Source: Lepus europaeus
Lineage: Eukaryota > Chordata > Mammalia > Lagomorpha > Leporidae
Assembly (NCBI RefSeq): GCF_033115175.1
Contig: NC_084828.1
Location: 95,171,388-95,235,387 of the forward strand
Direction: 5' to 3'
DNA: 64,000 nucleotides
The notes beneath the pieces were generated by a model. The model was not told the origin of the DNA, made no database searches, and saw only the letters and a program-made list of their open reading frames with translations. Positions 63,931-64,000 of the stretch are shown here, piece by piece. Numbering within the stretch: position 1 is the stretch's first letter; every line of letters begins with the position of its first letter. The position numbers were made by a program, and so were the translations under genes.

Positions 63931-64000
63931 CATTATTTAGCCATTTGGAATGATCCATATGAAGACTGAAGAGAATACATGATAGAATGTTTAAAATGGC

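Overview
This window is mammalian genomic DNA from a lagomorph, most likely the European rabbit. Two lines of evidence support this. The window is packed with lagomorph CSINE (C-repeat) elements, which are tRNA-like, carry an internal CT-rich tract and end in (AAATAA)n/poly-A. It also holds lagomorph-type L1 3' ends. In addition, three vertebrate genes are recognisable exon by exon, in an order matching human 3q27.2: MAP3K13 - TMEM41A - LIPH. It is not microbial, and nearly all open reading frames in it are chance frames inside SINEs or GC-rich DNA.

Layout. Positions 1-6306 (+) hold the 3' end of MAP3K13 (the kinase LZK): the last three coding exons, encoding the C-terminal ~155 residues. They are followed by a SINE-free 5.5 kb stretch (6307-11842) that looks like a long 3' UTR plus flank. 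Positions 14818-22515 (-) hold a complete TMEM41A gene in five coding exons that join to exactly 264 codons, with its start codon in a CpG island (about 21790-22720). Positions 28682-58796 (-) hold LIPH coding exons 2-10, joined in frame through the stop. Exon 1 (signal peptide) lies beyond the right edge or was not found. MAP3K13 and TMEM41A converge; TMEM41A and LIPH run in the same direction about 6.2 kb apart.

LIPH encodes secreted phosphatidic-acid-selective phospholipase A1-alpha, which makes 2-acyl lysophosphatidic acid for hair-follicle signalling. All three catalytic residues (S154, D178, H248 if exon 1 has 49 coding bases) and the short 12-residue lid are intact. LIPH is the gene reported for the rabbit rex coat; the exon 9 frame here is open to its end, so this looks like a normal allele.

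The rest is repeats. I count about 57 CSINE copies or fragments, very roughly a quarter of the window, in two broad age classes. The younger, GC-rich class has clear target-site duplications. There are also two lagomorph L1 3' ends, older L1 fragments, MaLR-type LTRs, MIR/L2, and hAT-type DNA transposon remnants. Several repeats are nested: SINE in SINE, SINE in L1, SINE in LTR. Others form foldbacks, the most unusual being an inverted duplication at 39003-40680. I found no CRISPR array, operon, phage or other novel gene system. The notable observations are structural: foldbacks, a G-rich minisatellite beside a MAP3K13 exon, a GC-shifted coding exon, and a young SINE next to a LIPH splice donor.
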